A DNA stretch of 64,000 nt, taken from assembly GCA_036274895.1 (NCBI GenBank), contig DASUEU010000037.1:62001-126000 (forward strand). Direction: 5' to 3'. Source of the DNA: CALMKX01 sp036274895 (GTDB lineage: Bacteria; Acidobacteriota; Thermoanaerobaculia; Multivoradales; SZUA-115). Made by a program: the position numbers and the translations under genes. Positions 33,950-45,604 of this stretch are shown one piece after another. The notes beneath the pieces were generated by a model. That model did no database searches. It was not told where the DNA came from and worked only from the letters and a program-made list of their open reading frames with translations. Each line of letters begins with the position of its first letter. Position 1 is the first letter of the stretch.

Positions 33950-35979
33950 CCCACTTCCTGCAAACCAGTGGTGCCTCCGCCCATCATCCCCTTCACCCGC
34001 CGCACCGCCTCTTCCACCGTGTAGCCGAAGTGCCGCGCCAGGTCCGCCTGCGGGGCCGAGGCGCCGTAGGTCTCCTGGCCGAGGACGTCGCCTTCGAGGC
34101 CGACCCAGCGGTGCCAGCCGATCGGCGTGGCGGCTTCGATGGCCAAGCGCCTGGTGACCGAGGGCGGCAGAACGGAGTCGCGGTAGTCCTGGTCCTGGGC
34201 CGCGAACAGCTCCCAGCTGGGGAAGGAGACCACCCGGGCAGCGATGCCCTCGCTGGCCAGGGCCTCCTGCGCTTCGAGGGCGAGGGCCACCTCCGAGCCG
34301 GTGGCGAGCAGCAAGGCCTCCGGCACGCCACCCGGCGCCTCCTCGAGCACGTAGGCCCCGCGCGGCACACCGGCCGCAGCAGCCGAGACCGTCTGCGCCA
34401 GGGTGGGCAGCTTCTGTCGCGTCAGCACCAGGGCGGTGGGGCCGCTCCGGCGCTCGAGGGCGACCTTCCAGGCCGCCGCCGTCTCGTTGCCGTCCGCCGG
34501 CCGGAGGGTGACCAGGTTGGGGATCGAGCGCAGGGACAGCAGCTGCGACACCGGCTGGTGAGTCGGCCCGTCCTCGCCGAGGAAGATCGAATCATGGGTG
34601 AAGACGTAGACCACCGGCAGCCCCATCAGGCCGGCGAGTCGGATGGCCGGCCGCATGTAGTCCGAGAAGATCAGGAAGGTACCGCCGTAGGGACGCAGGA
34701 GGCCGGAGAGGGCCATGCCGTTCGCCGCCGAGCCCATGGCGTGCTCGCGCACTCCGAAGTGGAAGTTGCGGCCGAGCCGGTTCTCGCGCGAGAAGGCGGG
34801 CTCCCCCGAGATGGTGGTGTTGTTCGAACCGGCCAGGTCCGCGGAGCCGCCCAGCAGCTCGGGCAGCACCTTGGCAAGGGCGTTGAGCACCTTGCCGGAG
34901 GCCTGCCGGGTGGCGAAGCTGCCGTCCTCCGGCTTGAACGTGGGCAGCGTCTGCTCCCAGCCTTCCGGGAGCCGACCCGCGATGCGGCGCGCCAGCTCCC
35001 TGCCCTCCGCCGGATGAGCTTCTTGATAACCCGCCAGGAGCTCCCGCCAGGCCGCGGATCGCCGCGCGCCGGCCTCGGCAGCCGCCCGGAAGGGTGTGCG
35101 GGCCGCGTCCGGCACCAGGAAGGTGTCCTCGAGCGGCCAGCCGAGCTTCTCCCGCGTGGCACGGGCCGCCTCGGCACCCAGAGGCTCGCCGTGGGCACCG
35201 GCGGTGTCTTGCTTGGGGCTGCCGTAGCCGATCGAGGTGCGCACGGCCACCAGGGTCGGCCGCTCGGTCTCGGCCTCGGCGGCCCGGGCGGCGGCGGCGA
35301 GGGCTGCGAGGTCGTTGCCGTCCGCCACCCGCAGCACCTGCCAGCCGTAGGCCTCGTAGCGCTTCGCAACGTCCTCGGTGAAAGTGAGGGAGGTCGAGCC
35401 GTCGATCGAGATCCGGTTGTCGTCCCAGAAAACCTTGAGGCAGCCGAGGCCCAGGTGCCCGGCCAGCGAGCTGGCCTCGGAAGCTACCCCTTCCATCAGG
35501 TCGCCGTCGCTGGCGATCACCCAGATGCGATGGGTGAAGAGATCGAAACCCGGCCGGTTGAAGCGGGCCGCCAGGTGCTCGCGGGCGATCGCCATGCCCA
35601 CGGCGTTGCCCAGGCCCTGGCCGAGAGGGCCGGTGGTGGTCTCGACACCTGGGGTGTGGCCGTGCTCCGGGTGCCCGGGCGTTTTCGAGCCCAGCTGGCG
35701 GAAACGACGCAGCTCCTCGAGGGGGAGGTCGTAGCCGGAGAGATGGAGGAGGGCATAGAGCAAGGCCGAGGCGTGGCCGCAGGAGAGGACGAAGCGATCA
35801 CGATCCGGCCAGCTCGGGTCGGCCGGGTCGTGGCGCAGGATGCGGGTGTAGAGCAGGGTGCCGAGGGGGGCCTGGCCGAGAGGAGCACCGGGGTGGCCGC
35901 TCTTCGCCGCTTCGACCATGTCGACGGCCAGGAAGCGCACCGTATTGATCGCCAGCTGATCTAGCTGCTCTGGGGTCAT
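33946..35979 (-). CDS. tkt: Transketolase
   Basis: A 677-residue thiamine-diphosphate enzyme of the non-oxidative pentose phosphate pathway that transfers two-carbon units between ketose and aldose phosphates. Visible motifs are the N-terminal SGHPGAPLGQAPL, the ThDP motif ASDGDLMEGVASEASSLAGH ending in a DDN segment (FWDDNRISIDG), and the pyrimidine-domain GVREHAMGSAANGM with its catalytic Glu; FTHDSIFLGEDGPTHQPV is also canonical. Full length for the family. It faces away from the leader/attenuator element that begins 80 bp upstream. Confidence 0.97.
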   Translation of the reverse strand: MTPEQLDQLAINTVRFLAVDMVEAAKSGHPGAPLGQAPLGTLLYTRILRHDPADPSWPDRDRFVLSCGHASALLYALLHLSGYDLPLEELRRFRQLGSKTPGHPEHGHTPGVETTTGPLGQGLGNAVGMAIAREHLAARFNRPGFDLFTHRIWVIASDGDLMEGVASEASSLAGHLGLGCLKVFWDDNRISIDGSTSLTFTEDVAKRYEAYGWQVLRVADGNDLAALAAAARAAEAETERPTLVAVRTSIGYGSPKQDTAGAHGEPLGAEAARATREKLGWPLEDTFLVPDAARTPFRAAAEAGARRSAAWRELLAGYQEAHPAEGRELARRIAGRLPEGWEQTLPTFKPEDGSFATRQASGKVLNALAKVLPELLGGSADLAGSNNTTISGEPAFSRENRLGRNFHFGVREHAMGSAANGMALSGLLRPYGGTFLIFSDYMRPAIRLAGLMGLPVVYVFTHDSIFLGEDGPTHQPVSQLLSLRSIPNLVTLRPADGNETAAAWKVALERRSGPTALVLTRQKLPTLAQTVSAAAAGVPRGAYVLEEAPGGVPEALLLATGSEVALALEAQEALASEGIAARVVSFPSWELFAAQDQDYRDSVLPPSVTRRLAIEAATPIGWHRWVGLEGDVLGQETYGASAPQADLARHFGYTVEEAVRRVKGMMGGGTTGLQEVG

Positions 35980-36059
35980 CCGCCACCTCCGGAAAGGGCC
36001 TCGAAAGCCGCGGAAGCATAGCTGATGGCCTTTCCACAGCGAACCAGTCAGCAGCCCGG

Positions 36060-36088
36060 TTGAAACGAGATCGACAACGGTCTATCGT
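36060..36088 (+). promoter_or_regulatory. Promoter of leader-peptide transcript
   Basis: TTGAAA (36060-36065) and TATCGT (36083-36088) are 17 bp apart. The expected transcription start (about 36094-36096) is only 2-4 nt before the ATG at 36098, so the leader ORF would be translated from a leaderless mRNA. Confidence 0.6.
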
Positions 36089-36097
36089 TTGGACCCA

Positions 36098-36223
36098 ATG
36101 ACGAACCGCCTCGCCTCGGTCAGCTCGCTGTCGCCTCTCGCCTCGCCGGCGAGCGCGCTCGTCATGTCGGTCGCCGTCCTCGTCCTTAACCAGACCATGC
36201 AGTCCAGGGGCGGGCCAGGCTAG
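36098..36223 (+). CDS. Putative 41-residue leader peptide of a Leu/Val-type attenuator
   Basis: A short ORF with almost no 5' untranslated region. Residues 21-30 (LVMSVAVLVL) contain seven Leu or Val codons in ten, resembling leaders of branched-chain amino-acid operons; Ser is also frequent (8 of 41). Codons end almost always in G or C, as in coding DNA of this genome. The last codons (Arg37 to Pro40) contain GGGGCGGGCC (36207-36216), the left arm of a perfect antiterminator. A ribosome paused at residues 28-30 would leave this arm free; one reaching the TAG would mask it. No known leader is recognised by sequence. A stand-alone small RNA (about 36095-36285) is the alternative. Confidence 0.55.
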   Translation: MTNRLASVSSLSPLASPASALVMSVAVLVLNQTMQSRGGPG

Positions 36224-36259
36224 ACCCCCACATCGCACCCTAGCGAAGAGGCCCGCCCC
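36207..36259 (+). promoter_or_regulatory. Antiterminator hairpin of the attenuator
   Basis: GGGGCGGGCC (36207-36216) is the exact reverse complement of GGCCCGCCCC (36250-36259): ten G-C pairs. The right arm is also the left arm of the downstream terminator, so the two structures exclude each other. Confidence 0.6.
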
Positions 36260-36283
36260 CAGGAAAAGGAGGCGGGCCTTTTT
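36249..36283 (+). terminator. Intrinsic terminator of the attenuator
   Basis: GGCCCGCC (36250-36257) pairs with GGCGGGCC (36271-36278), extended by A-T pairs, and is followed by five T residues and, after one G, four more T (36279-36288). It is the best intrinsic terminator in the window. It lies 100 bp downstream of the leader's control codons and 40 bp before the zinc-ribbon/HTH gene. Confidence 0.8.
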
Positions 36284-36322
36284 GTTTTCGGCTCCCGGCG
36301 AGCCAGGAGGAGCAAGAAGGCC

Positions 36323-36829
36323 ATGAGCTACGAGTTCAGCTTCCCGGACCTCGCGGAAAGTCCCAGCCGGGCCTGCCCGCACTGTGGTGGTCCCGCCCGC
36401 GTGCATGCCCGGCTTCAGCGTGCCATCTACGATTGGGAGATCACCTTCGTCGACTGCTTGCGCCTCTCCTGCTGTGGCCGCACCTTCACCTCCGCTCCCC
36501 TCGGTCTCACTCCTCGCGCCCGCTACTCCGATCGTGTCGTTGCCCTCGCCCGCGCTCTGGTGGCGAGCGGCGTGTCCCTACGTTCGACGGCCCGCCTGCT
36601 CACCACCGCGCGGGTGCCGGTGGCCTTCGAGAGCCTGCGCGCCTGGTGCCGCGACGTGGCACCGGCCAAGCTTGCCCGGCGGGCCGAGGTGGACGGTGTG
36701 GGCGACGTGCTCATCCGCCTGCGCGAGGATTGCGCCGTGGCGGTGCAGAGCCGCGAGCCGGAACGAATCGTGGCCATGCTCGCCGCCGAGAGCCGGCGGC
36801 TGGAGGGAGGGCAGGCGGCGGCGAACTGA
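36323..36829 (+). CDS. Small zinc-ribbon plus HTH protein (ISL3-transposase-N-terminus-like)
   Basis: A 168-residue protein. Cys18 and Cys21 (ACPHCGG) with Cys50 and Cys51 (LSCCGRTF) form a likely zinc ribbon. Residues about 66-113 look like a helix-turn-helix (YSDRVVALARALVASGVSLR). The order zinc ribbon, GRTFT, then HTH resembles the N-terminal DNA-binding part of ISL3-type transposases, but there is no DDE catalytic domain, so it is not an active transposase as it stands. A strong ribosome site (AGGAGGAG) precedes the ATG. It is the only gene positioned to be controlled by the upstream attenuator. DNA binding is inferred; the role is unknown. Confidence 0.65.
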   Translation: MSYEFSFPDLAESPSRACPHCGGPARVHARLQRAIYDWEITFVDCLRLSCCGRTFTSAPLGLTPRARYSDRVVALARALVASGVSLRSTARLLTTARVPVAFESLRAWCRDVAPAKLARRAEVDGVGDVLIRLREDCAVAVQSREPERIVAMLAAESRRLEGGQAAAN

Positions 36830-36909
36830 AGATGCCGCCTCTCGCTCGAGGGAAAAGCTGGGCGTAAGAGTGGTATCATCGCCGGCGAACACCGACTGTG
36901 GATGACCCT

Positions 36910-37518
36910 ATGAGCATCATCATCGGCAGAACGACCCCTCGGTTGAGTCCCAAGCTCGAGGCAGTGCTGGTTCGCCTGTGCCAGAAGCTCGGACCTTTGA
37001 GCAAGACCAAAGCGGTCAAGCTGCCCTATCTGGTTGACGTCCTGGCTGGCCACTATCTGGGGCGGCCCGTCAGCGACGCGACGTACCAGACCTGGGAGCT
37101 CGGCGTCGTAGGCCGCGAGCTCTATGCCTTCACCACCTATGGTGAGCCCAACGCGAAGTTCAACTTCCGAGAGCACTCTTTCTCGGAGAGCGGGCGGCTG
37201 ATCGAGGTGAAAGAAGCTCCAGCCGAGCTGCCCTTGGAGCCGGGGGAGGTCGAGATCGTGGATTGGGTTGCCAAACACTACGGCTCGCTCGACGCCACCC
37301 GTCTCGGGCTCCTGACCAAGAGCCTCAACACTCATCTGGGCGAGGGGGCCTGGGGCTCCAATCAACCAGCCGAGATGGGTGAGGATGCCTTCGCGCGGCT
37401 GAGCTCTGGGTGGTTCCGTTTCTTCGAGGCACTACCGGCTCTCGACCTCTCCGACCCTGCCAAGCTCAAGCCCGTTGGTGATCCGCGCGAGCACTTGAGG
37501 TCCAGGCTCCTTGCCTGA
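36910..37518 (+). CDS. Panacea-domain antitoxin (SocA/DUF4065-like)
   Basis: A 202-residue protein from the ATG at 36910; a GTG at 36898 is also in frame. The Panacea core is seen in KLPYLVDVLAGHYLGRPVSD, TYQTWELGVVGRELYAFTTY and the helical LSKTKAVKL lead-in. Panacea (PanA) domains are known to neutralise many unrelated toxins. The N-terminal 30 residues and the C-terminal 60 residues are extra. The coding end overlaps the next gene by 8 bp, in antitoxin-then-toxin order. A TATCAT box at about 36876 may be the -10. Confidence 0.8.
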   Translation: MSIIIGRTTPRLSPKLEAVLVRLCQKLGPLSKTKAVKLPYLVDVLAGHYLGRPVSDATYQTWELGVVGRELYAFTTYGEPNAKFNFREHSFSESGRLIEVKEAPAELPLEPGEVEIVDWVAKHYGSLDATRLGLLTKSLNTHLGEGAWGSNQPAEMGEDAFARLSSGWFRFFEALPALDLSDPAKLKPVGDPREHLRSRLLA

Positions 37519-37897
37519 GTTGGTGACTTTCGAACCGACCTGGCTCGACAAGGAGTTCGAGAAGGCGTTCAAGAGGCTCAGCGTCGCCGAGAAGGAATCC
37601 CGAATGGAGGATCTTGCAGCCTTGATGGAGGCGCTCAAGGGTTGTCGCCATCCCATCACAGACCCCGACCTCGCTCGCTGGAGACCTGGATCCTACTCTG
37701 GAGTCCTCAGGCTTCAACCTCACCAGATCTTGATCGAGTACCGCCTTCGCGGCCTGATGAGAGTCATCGCATGCCATGTCCGTTCATCGGCAGAAGGCGT
37801 GGACGATCGAGTAGTCCTCCTCGCTGCAACGCTGACTCACGACCACGATCGTTTGAAACGGCTCGTGCGCCAGCATGTCCGGGCCGAGGATCTCTAA
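37511..37897 (+). CDS. Putative toxin partner, RelE/ParE-fold-like
   Basis: A 128-residue basic protein starting at a TTG inside the end of the Panacea gene (8-bp overlap). The pattern LARWRPGSYSGVLRLQPHQI, LIEYRLRGLMRVIACHV, then HDHDRLKRLVRQH fits the beta-hairpin and C-terminal strand of RelE/ParE-type toxins, though it is longer than most (usually 85-110) and is not a confident family match. The coupled arrangement with a Panacea antitoxin is the main evidence. The target (ribosome, gyrase or other) cannot be told. Confidence 0.6.
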   Translation: MPELVTFEPTWLDKEFEKAFKRLSVAEKESRMEDLAALMEALKGCRHPITDPDLARWRPGSYSGVLRLQPHQILIEYRLRGLMRVIACHVRSSAEGVDDRVVLLAATLTHDHDRLKRLVRQHVRAEDL

Positions 37898-37901
37898 ACC
37901 T

Positions 37902-37931
37902 TTGACGCCCAGCCCGGGGGCCGCGTAGAAT
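37902..37931 (+). promoter_or_regulatory. Promoter of tRNA-Ser(GCT)
   Basis: TTGACG (37902-37907), an 18-bp spacer and TAGAAT (37926-37931); both boxes match five of six consensus bases. The predicted start is about 37938, 27 nt before the tRNA. It may also feed glnS and gltX. Confidence 0.65.
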
Positions 37932-37964
37932 GCGCCCTCCTGCGACCGATGCCCCATCCACCGC

Positions 37965-38059
<95 letters not shown>

Positions 38060-38082
38060 ATTTCCGCCCCGCCCCGAACCCC

Positions 38083-40391
<2,309 letters not shown>

Positions 40392-40395
<4 letters not shown>

Positions 40396-41840
40396 AGACC
40401 GCCCTCCAGGGCCCCGTCCGCGTCCGTTTCGCCCCCTCACCGACCGGCTTCCTCCACGTCGGCGGGGCGCGGACGGCGATTTACAACGACCTGCTCCGGC
40501 AGAACCTCGGCGGCTCCTTCATCCTGCGCATCGAGGACACCGACAAGGCCCGCTCGGACGAGGCCATGACCCGCCAGATCCAGTCCGCGCTGACCTGGAT
40601 CGGCGTCGAGTGGGACGAGGGGCCCTTCCTCCAGAGTGAGCGCCTACCCCGCCACCGCGAGCGGGCCGAGGAGCTCCTCGCCGCCGGCAAGGCCTACCGC
40701 TGCTTCTGCACTCCCGAGCTGATCGAGACGCAGCGCGAGGAGGCCCAGAGGAAGGGCGAGACCTTCCGCTACCCGCGCACCTGTGCCGCGTTGACGGCGG
40801 GGGAGACCGAGACCCGGCTGGCCGGGGGCGTGCCGTACGCCGTGCGCTTCCGCCTGCCCGAGGGCAACATCCGCTTCCACGACCTCCTGCGGGGGGAGAT
40901 GGACTTCCCCCAGGATGCCCTGGACGACTTCATCCTGCTGCGCTCGGACGGCTCGCCGACCTACCACATGTCGGTGGTGGTGGACGACATCGACATGGGC
41001 ATCACCCACGTCATCCGGGGCGACGACCACCTCTCGAACACCCCCAAGCACGTGCCCCTCTTCCTCGCCCTGGCCGACCGGGTGCCGGTCTTCGCCCACC
41101 TGCCGCTGATCCTGGGGCCGGACCGCAAGCGGCTGTCGAAGCGCATTGGCTCGACCTCGGTCGAGGAGTTCAGAAACGAGGGCATCCTCGCCCAGGCCCT
41201 CTACAACTTCCTGGCCCTGCTGGGATGGGCGCCGGGGGAGGACCGCGAGCTGCTCTCCCGCCGGGAGATGATCGAGCTGTTCACCATCGAAGGGCTCAAC
41301 GCCTCGGCCGCGGTCTTCGACCGCGAGAAGCTGTTGTGGATGAACCAGCAGTACATCCTCTCCCTGCCCTTCGCCGAGCTCGCCCCCCAGCTCGCGCCCT
41401 TCCTCGCCGAGCTGGGTGTCCCCACCGGCGACCCGGCGCGCGTCGAGGCCATCGTCGATCTCTACCGGCCGCGGGCCAAGACCTTGCGCGAGCTGGCCGA
41501 GGCCGTGCCGTCCTTCTTCGCCGAGAGCCTCCCCTACGACGCCGAGGCGTGCGCCAAATTCCTGGCCGATCCGGCCCTGCCAGGCTATCTCGAAGCGCTC
41601 GCCGCCCGCTTCGCGGCCGTGCCGAGCTTCGACGTGCCGAGCCTCGATGCTGCCCTGCGTACTCTGGCCGAGGAGCTCGAAGTCAAGGCAGCGGCGCTGA
41701 TCCACCCCGCCCGCATGGCGGTCTCCGCCGCCACCGGCGGGCCACCCCTCTTCGACCTCATCGCCCTGGTAGGACGCGAGGCGACGGCCCGGCGGCTGGG
41801 GGACTTCGTGCGCTTCTTGCGCCAGGCGCGACCAGCTTGA
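40392..41840 (+). CDS. gltX: Glutamyl-tRNA synthetase
   Basis: A 482-residue class I synthetase starting at the ATG that overlaps the glnS stop. It has FAPSPTGFLHVGGART (HIGH type), RIEDTDKARS, a probable zinc site (CFC with a later YPRTC), and KRLSKRIG (KMSKS type). The C-terminal helical domain recognises the anticodon. It charges tRNA-Glu. GlnRS is present next door and charges tRNA-Gln directly, so this GluRS may be discriminating; whether a GatCAB pathway also exists cannot be judged here. Confidence 0.96.
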
Positions 41841-41866
41841 CGCTTTCGGGCGTCTTTCTGTAACCT
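41837..41866 (+). promoter_or_regulatory. Candidate promoter of tRNA-Gln, overlapping gltX stop
   Basis: TTGACG (41837-41842) contains the gltX stop codon; after an 18-bp spacer comes TAACCT (41861-41866). The predicted start is about 8 nt before the tRNA. The same -35 and spacing occur before tRNA-Ser(GCT). Confidence 0.45.
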
Positions 41867-41881
41867 TCCTCGTCCGCCGTT

Positions 41882-41955
41882 TGGGGGATCGTCTAACGGC
41901 AAGACATGCGGCTCTGGACCGCAGAATCGGGGTTCGAATCCCTGTCCCCCAACCA
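41882..41955 (+). tRNA. tRNA-Gln (CTG)
   Basis: A 74-nt tRNA with acceptor TGGGGGA/TCCCCCA, discriminator A and an encoded CCA. The anticodon stem-loop TGCGG-CTCTGGA-CCGCA gives anticodon CTG; the T-arm is CGGGG-TTCGAAT-CCCTG. It lies 41 bp after gltX. The following 164 bp to the next gene hold nothing else recognisable. Confidence 0.97.
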
Positions 41956-42119
41956 AGCCCCACCCCATCCTCCCCCTCCAGACCTGCCCTTCGGGGTGTG
42001 CTTTCGCCGCCTCGGAAGCGATACGATCCGCGCCAAACCATGATGGTGCCAGCCCCCACTCCCGATCGGTAGCAGCCCAGGAACCCTGAGGAGCGAGGCT
42101 TGGTGCGCGGAGGTTGCCT

Positions 42120-42601
42120 GTGCGAATGGACTCCCTCGCCTTCTCAGCCGGCACCTGGAGCCGGTTGATCTCCCTGCTCTGTGTGGCCCTGGCCGCCGGT
42201 GCCTTGCTCTTTCCCGGCACGGTCCCCGCGGCTGGCCCGGACCCCGAAGCCCCGGCAGCGGTCGAGGCTTCCTCACCCACCGGATCGGCCGCCCACCACG
42301 GCCCCGCTACCCCGGACTACGCCTCCCTGCTCTTCGTCTTCTTGCTCGCCACGATCATCGGCATCGGGGTGATCGGCCGCGTTTCGCGCCTGCTGCACAC
42401 GCCGCTGATGTCGATCACCAACGCCATCTCGGCCATCGCCGTGGTCGGCTCGGTGCTGGTCGCCGGCGGTGACTACCCGAACGAGATCCGGGTGATGGGC
42501 GCCATCGCCCTGTTTGCCTCGATGACCAACATCGTCAGCGGCTTCCTGATCACCCAGCGCATGCTCAAGATGTTCAAGGACGAGCGGAAGGGAGGCCAAC
42601 C

Positions 42602-42605
<4 letters not shown>
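42120..42605 (+). CDS. pntAB: NAD(P) transhydrogenase, small membrane subunit (PntAB/alpha-2)
   Basis: A protein of 161 residues from the GTG at 42120, 6 bp after a GGAGG site; the ATG at 42126 is also possible. It has a hydrophobic N-terminal segment (LISLLCVALAAGALLF), a Pro/Ala/His-rich linker, and the three helices of the transhydrogenase dII domain (LLFVFLLATIIGIGVIGRVS, HTPLMSITNAISAIAVVGSV, ending SGFLITQRMLKMF). The enzyme couples proton flow across the inner membrane to hydride transfer from NADH to NADP+. The stop overlaps the pntB start. The soluble NAD-binding subunit gene that normally precedes it is absent. Confidence 0.9.
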
Positions 42606-44011
<1,406 letters not shown>

Positions 44012-44038
44012 GGGCAGGAAGCACCCGCGCGACGACCA

Positions 44039-44075
44039 ACCGCCCCCCCGCGCCCAAGAGGCAGGCGGGGGCGGT
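44039..44075. terminator. Hairpin between convergent pntB and RRM genes
   Basis: ACCGCCCCC (44039-44047) pairs with GGGGGCGGT (44067-44075). It is 28 bp past the pntB stop and 37 bp past the end of the convergent RRM gene, so it could serve both. There is only a poor T-tract (CCTTC). Confidence 0.5.
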
Positions 44076-44111
44076 CCTTCGGCGCAGGGAGGAGAGAGCT
44101 CGCGAGCGGTG

Positions 44112-44378
44112 CTATCGCCGGGGCGGGCGCTCTTGGCGCGGGCGCGCTTCGTTGACCTTGATCCCGCGGCCACCCATGAGGCTGTTGTTCAGGGCTTCGA
44201 TCGCCGCATCGGCCTCGGCGTCCTCCATCTCAACGAAGCCAAACCCCCGCGGCTGTCCGGTCTCACGGTCGTTGACCAGGTTCACGGATAGGACGGAGCC
44301 ATACTCCTCGAACATCCGGCGCAGCTCGTCCTCGGTGGTACGGTACGGCAGGTTTCCGACGTAGATCCTCTTCGCCAT
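44112..44378 (-). CDS. Small RRM-type RNA-binding protein
   Basis: An 88-residue single RNA-recognition-motif protein. RNP2 is IYVGNLPY (residues 5-12) and RNP1 is RGFGFVEM (about 44-51), followed by a short Arg-rich tail (RPRQERPPRR). Similar proteins in cyanobacteria and other bacteria bind U-rich RNA and are often cold induced. A 274-bp gap precedes it, shared with the divergent hemF gene; a long 5' leader is possible but no known element was recognised there. Confidence 0.93.
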   Translation of the reverse strand: MAKRIYVGNLPYRTTEDELRRMFEEYGSVLSVNLVNDRETGQPRGFGFVEMEDAEADAAIEALNNSLMGGRGIKVNEARPRQERPPRR

Positions 44379-44652
44379 ACTCTTCTCGACTCCGCCCCTG
44401 CTCGCCAGGGCCGCACGGTCTCGGTGCCACCCTCCTGGCCTCGGCTGGAAGGGCGGTCTCCACTGAAACGATCCTCCGGAAAGCCAGGCGAGGGATCGGG
44501 CAGGCCCTCAGGGCAGACGAACCACGCCCCGACCAAGCCCAGCCAGCTTCACCAGATTTCTATGCGCGAGAGAATAGCACAGTGCCCCCAGGAAAAACGA
44601 TGAGACGAAGCCGACGGCCTGGCATCGCCAGGCTCGGCCTCCGGGAGAACGG

Positions 44653-45576
44653 ATGATCGACTTACCGAGACCACGAGAAGTGCGCGAGCACCTCCTGTCG
44701 TTCCAGGATCTGCTGACCGACAGGTTGGCCGCGCTCGATGGCGGGGCGAGCTTCCGCGAGGACGCCTGGGAGCGGGCCGACGGCGGGGGCGGACGAAGCC
44801 GCATCCTCGGCGAGGGTGCCCTCTTCGAGCGGGCGGGGGTGGGCTTCTCTCACGTCACCGGCGACCGGCTGCCGCCCTCGGCGACGGCCAACCGCCCCGA
44901 GCTGGCCGGGCGGCGGTTCGAGGCGATGGGCGTCTCGCTGGTTCTCCACCCACAAAGCCCCTACGTCCCCACCACTCACCTGAACGTCCGCTACTTCGGA
45001 GCCGAGGCCGAGGGCGCCGACCCCGTGTGGTGGTTCGGCGGCGGCTTCGACCTGACTCCCTACTACCCGTTCGAGGAAGACGTGCTGCACTGGCACCGCA
45101 CCGCCGCGGCAGCCTGCGAGGCCTTCGGCGAGGAGGTCTATCCCCGCTACAAGCGCTGGTGCGACGAGTACTTCTTCCTGCCGCATCGGGGCGAGACCCG
45201 CGGTGTCGGCGGCCTGTTCTTCGACGACCTCTCCGCCTGGGGCTTCGCGCGCAGCTTCGCCTTCCTCCAGAGCGTCGGCGATGCCTTCCTACCGGCCTAC
45301 GTGCCGATCGTCGAGCGCCGGCGGGGCCTCGCCTGGGGCGAACGGGAGCGGGACTTCCAGCTCTACCGGCGGGGACGCTACGTGGAGTTCAACCTGGTCT
45401 GGGACCGGGGTACCCTCTTCGGCCTGCAGTCGCGAGGACGCACGGAATCGATCCTGATGTCGATGCCGCCGCTCGCGGCCTGGCGCTACGACTGGCATCC
45501 CGCGCCCGGGAGCTCGGAGGAACGGCTGTACCGTGACTTCCTCCGGCCGCGAGACTGGCTGGCGGAGCTGGGATGA
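44653..45576 (+). CDS. hemF: Oxygen-dependent coproporphyrinogen III oxidase
   Basis: A 307-residue enzyme that uses O2 to convert coproporphyrinogen III to protoporphyrinogen IX in heme synthesis. Signature segments are HPQSPYVPTTHLNVRYF, WWFGGGFDLTPYYPFEEDV, GETRGVGGLFFDDLSAWGF, and the C-terminal GRTESILMSMPP. Length is close to E. coli HemF (299). It indicates aerobic heme synthesis. It is monocistronic by position: the upstream RRM gene is divergent and the downstream pilin-like genes are convergent. Confidence 0.96.
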   Translation: MIDLPRPREVREHLLSFQDLLTDRLAALDGGASFREDAWERADGGGGRSRILGEGALFERAGVGFSHVTGDRLPPSATANRPELAGRRFEAMGVSLVLHPQSPYVPTTHLNVRYFGAEAEGADPVWWFGGGFDLTPYYPFEEDVLHWHRTAAAACEAFGEEVYPRYKRWCDEYFFLPHRGETRGVGGLFFDDLSAWGFARSFAFLQSVGDAFLPAYVPIVERRRGLAWGERERDFQLYRRGRYVEFNLVWDRGTLFGLQSRGRTESILMSMPPLAAWRYDWHPAPGSSEERLYRDFLRPRDWLAELG

Positions 45577-45604
45577 CGGCCGGCTCGACGCCGTGCGCCA
45601 CCGT

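Noticed and set aside
35798..36406. Minus-strand open frame of 202 codons spanning the tkt start and the leader region
   Set aside because: Overlaps tkt in another frame, lacks protein-like features, and conflicts with the promoter, leader ORF and terminator on the plus strand.
36323..36829. Active insertion sequence
   Set aside because: No DDE domain, no terminal inverted repeats or target duplication noticed around the gene.
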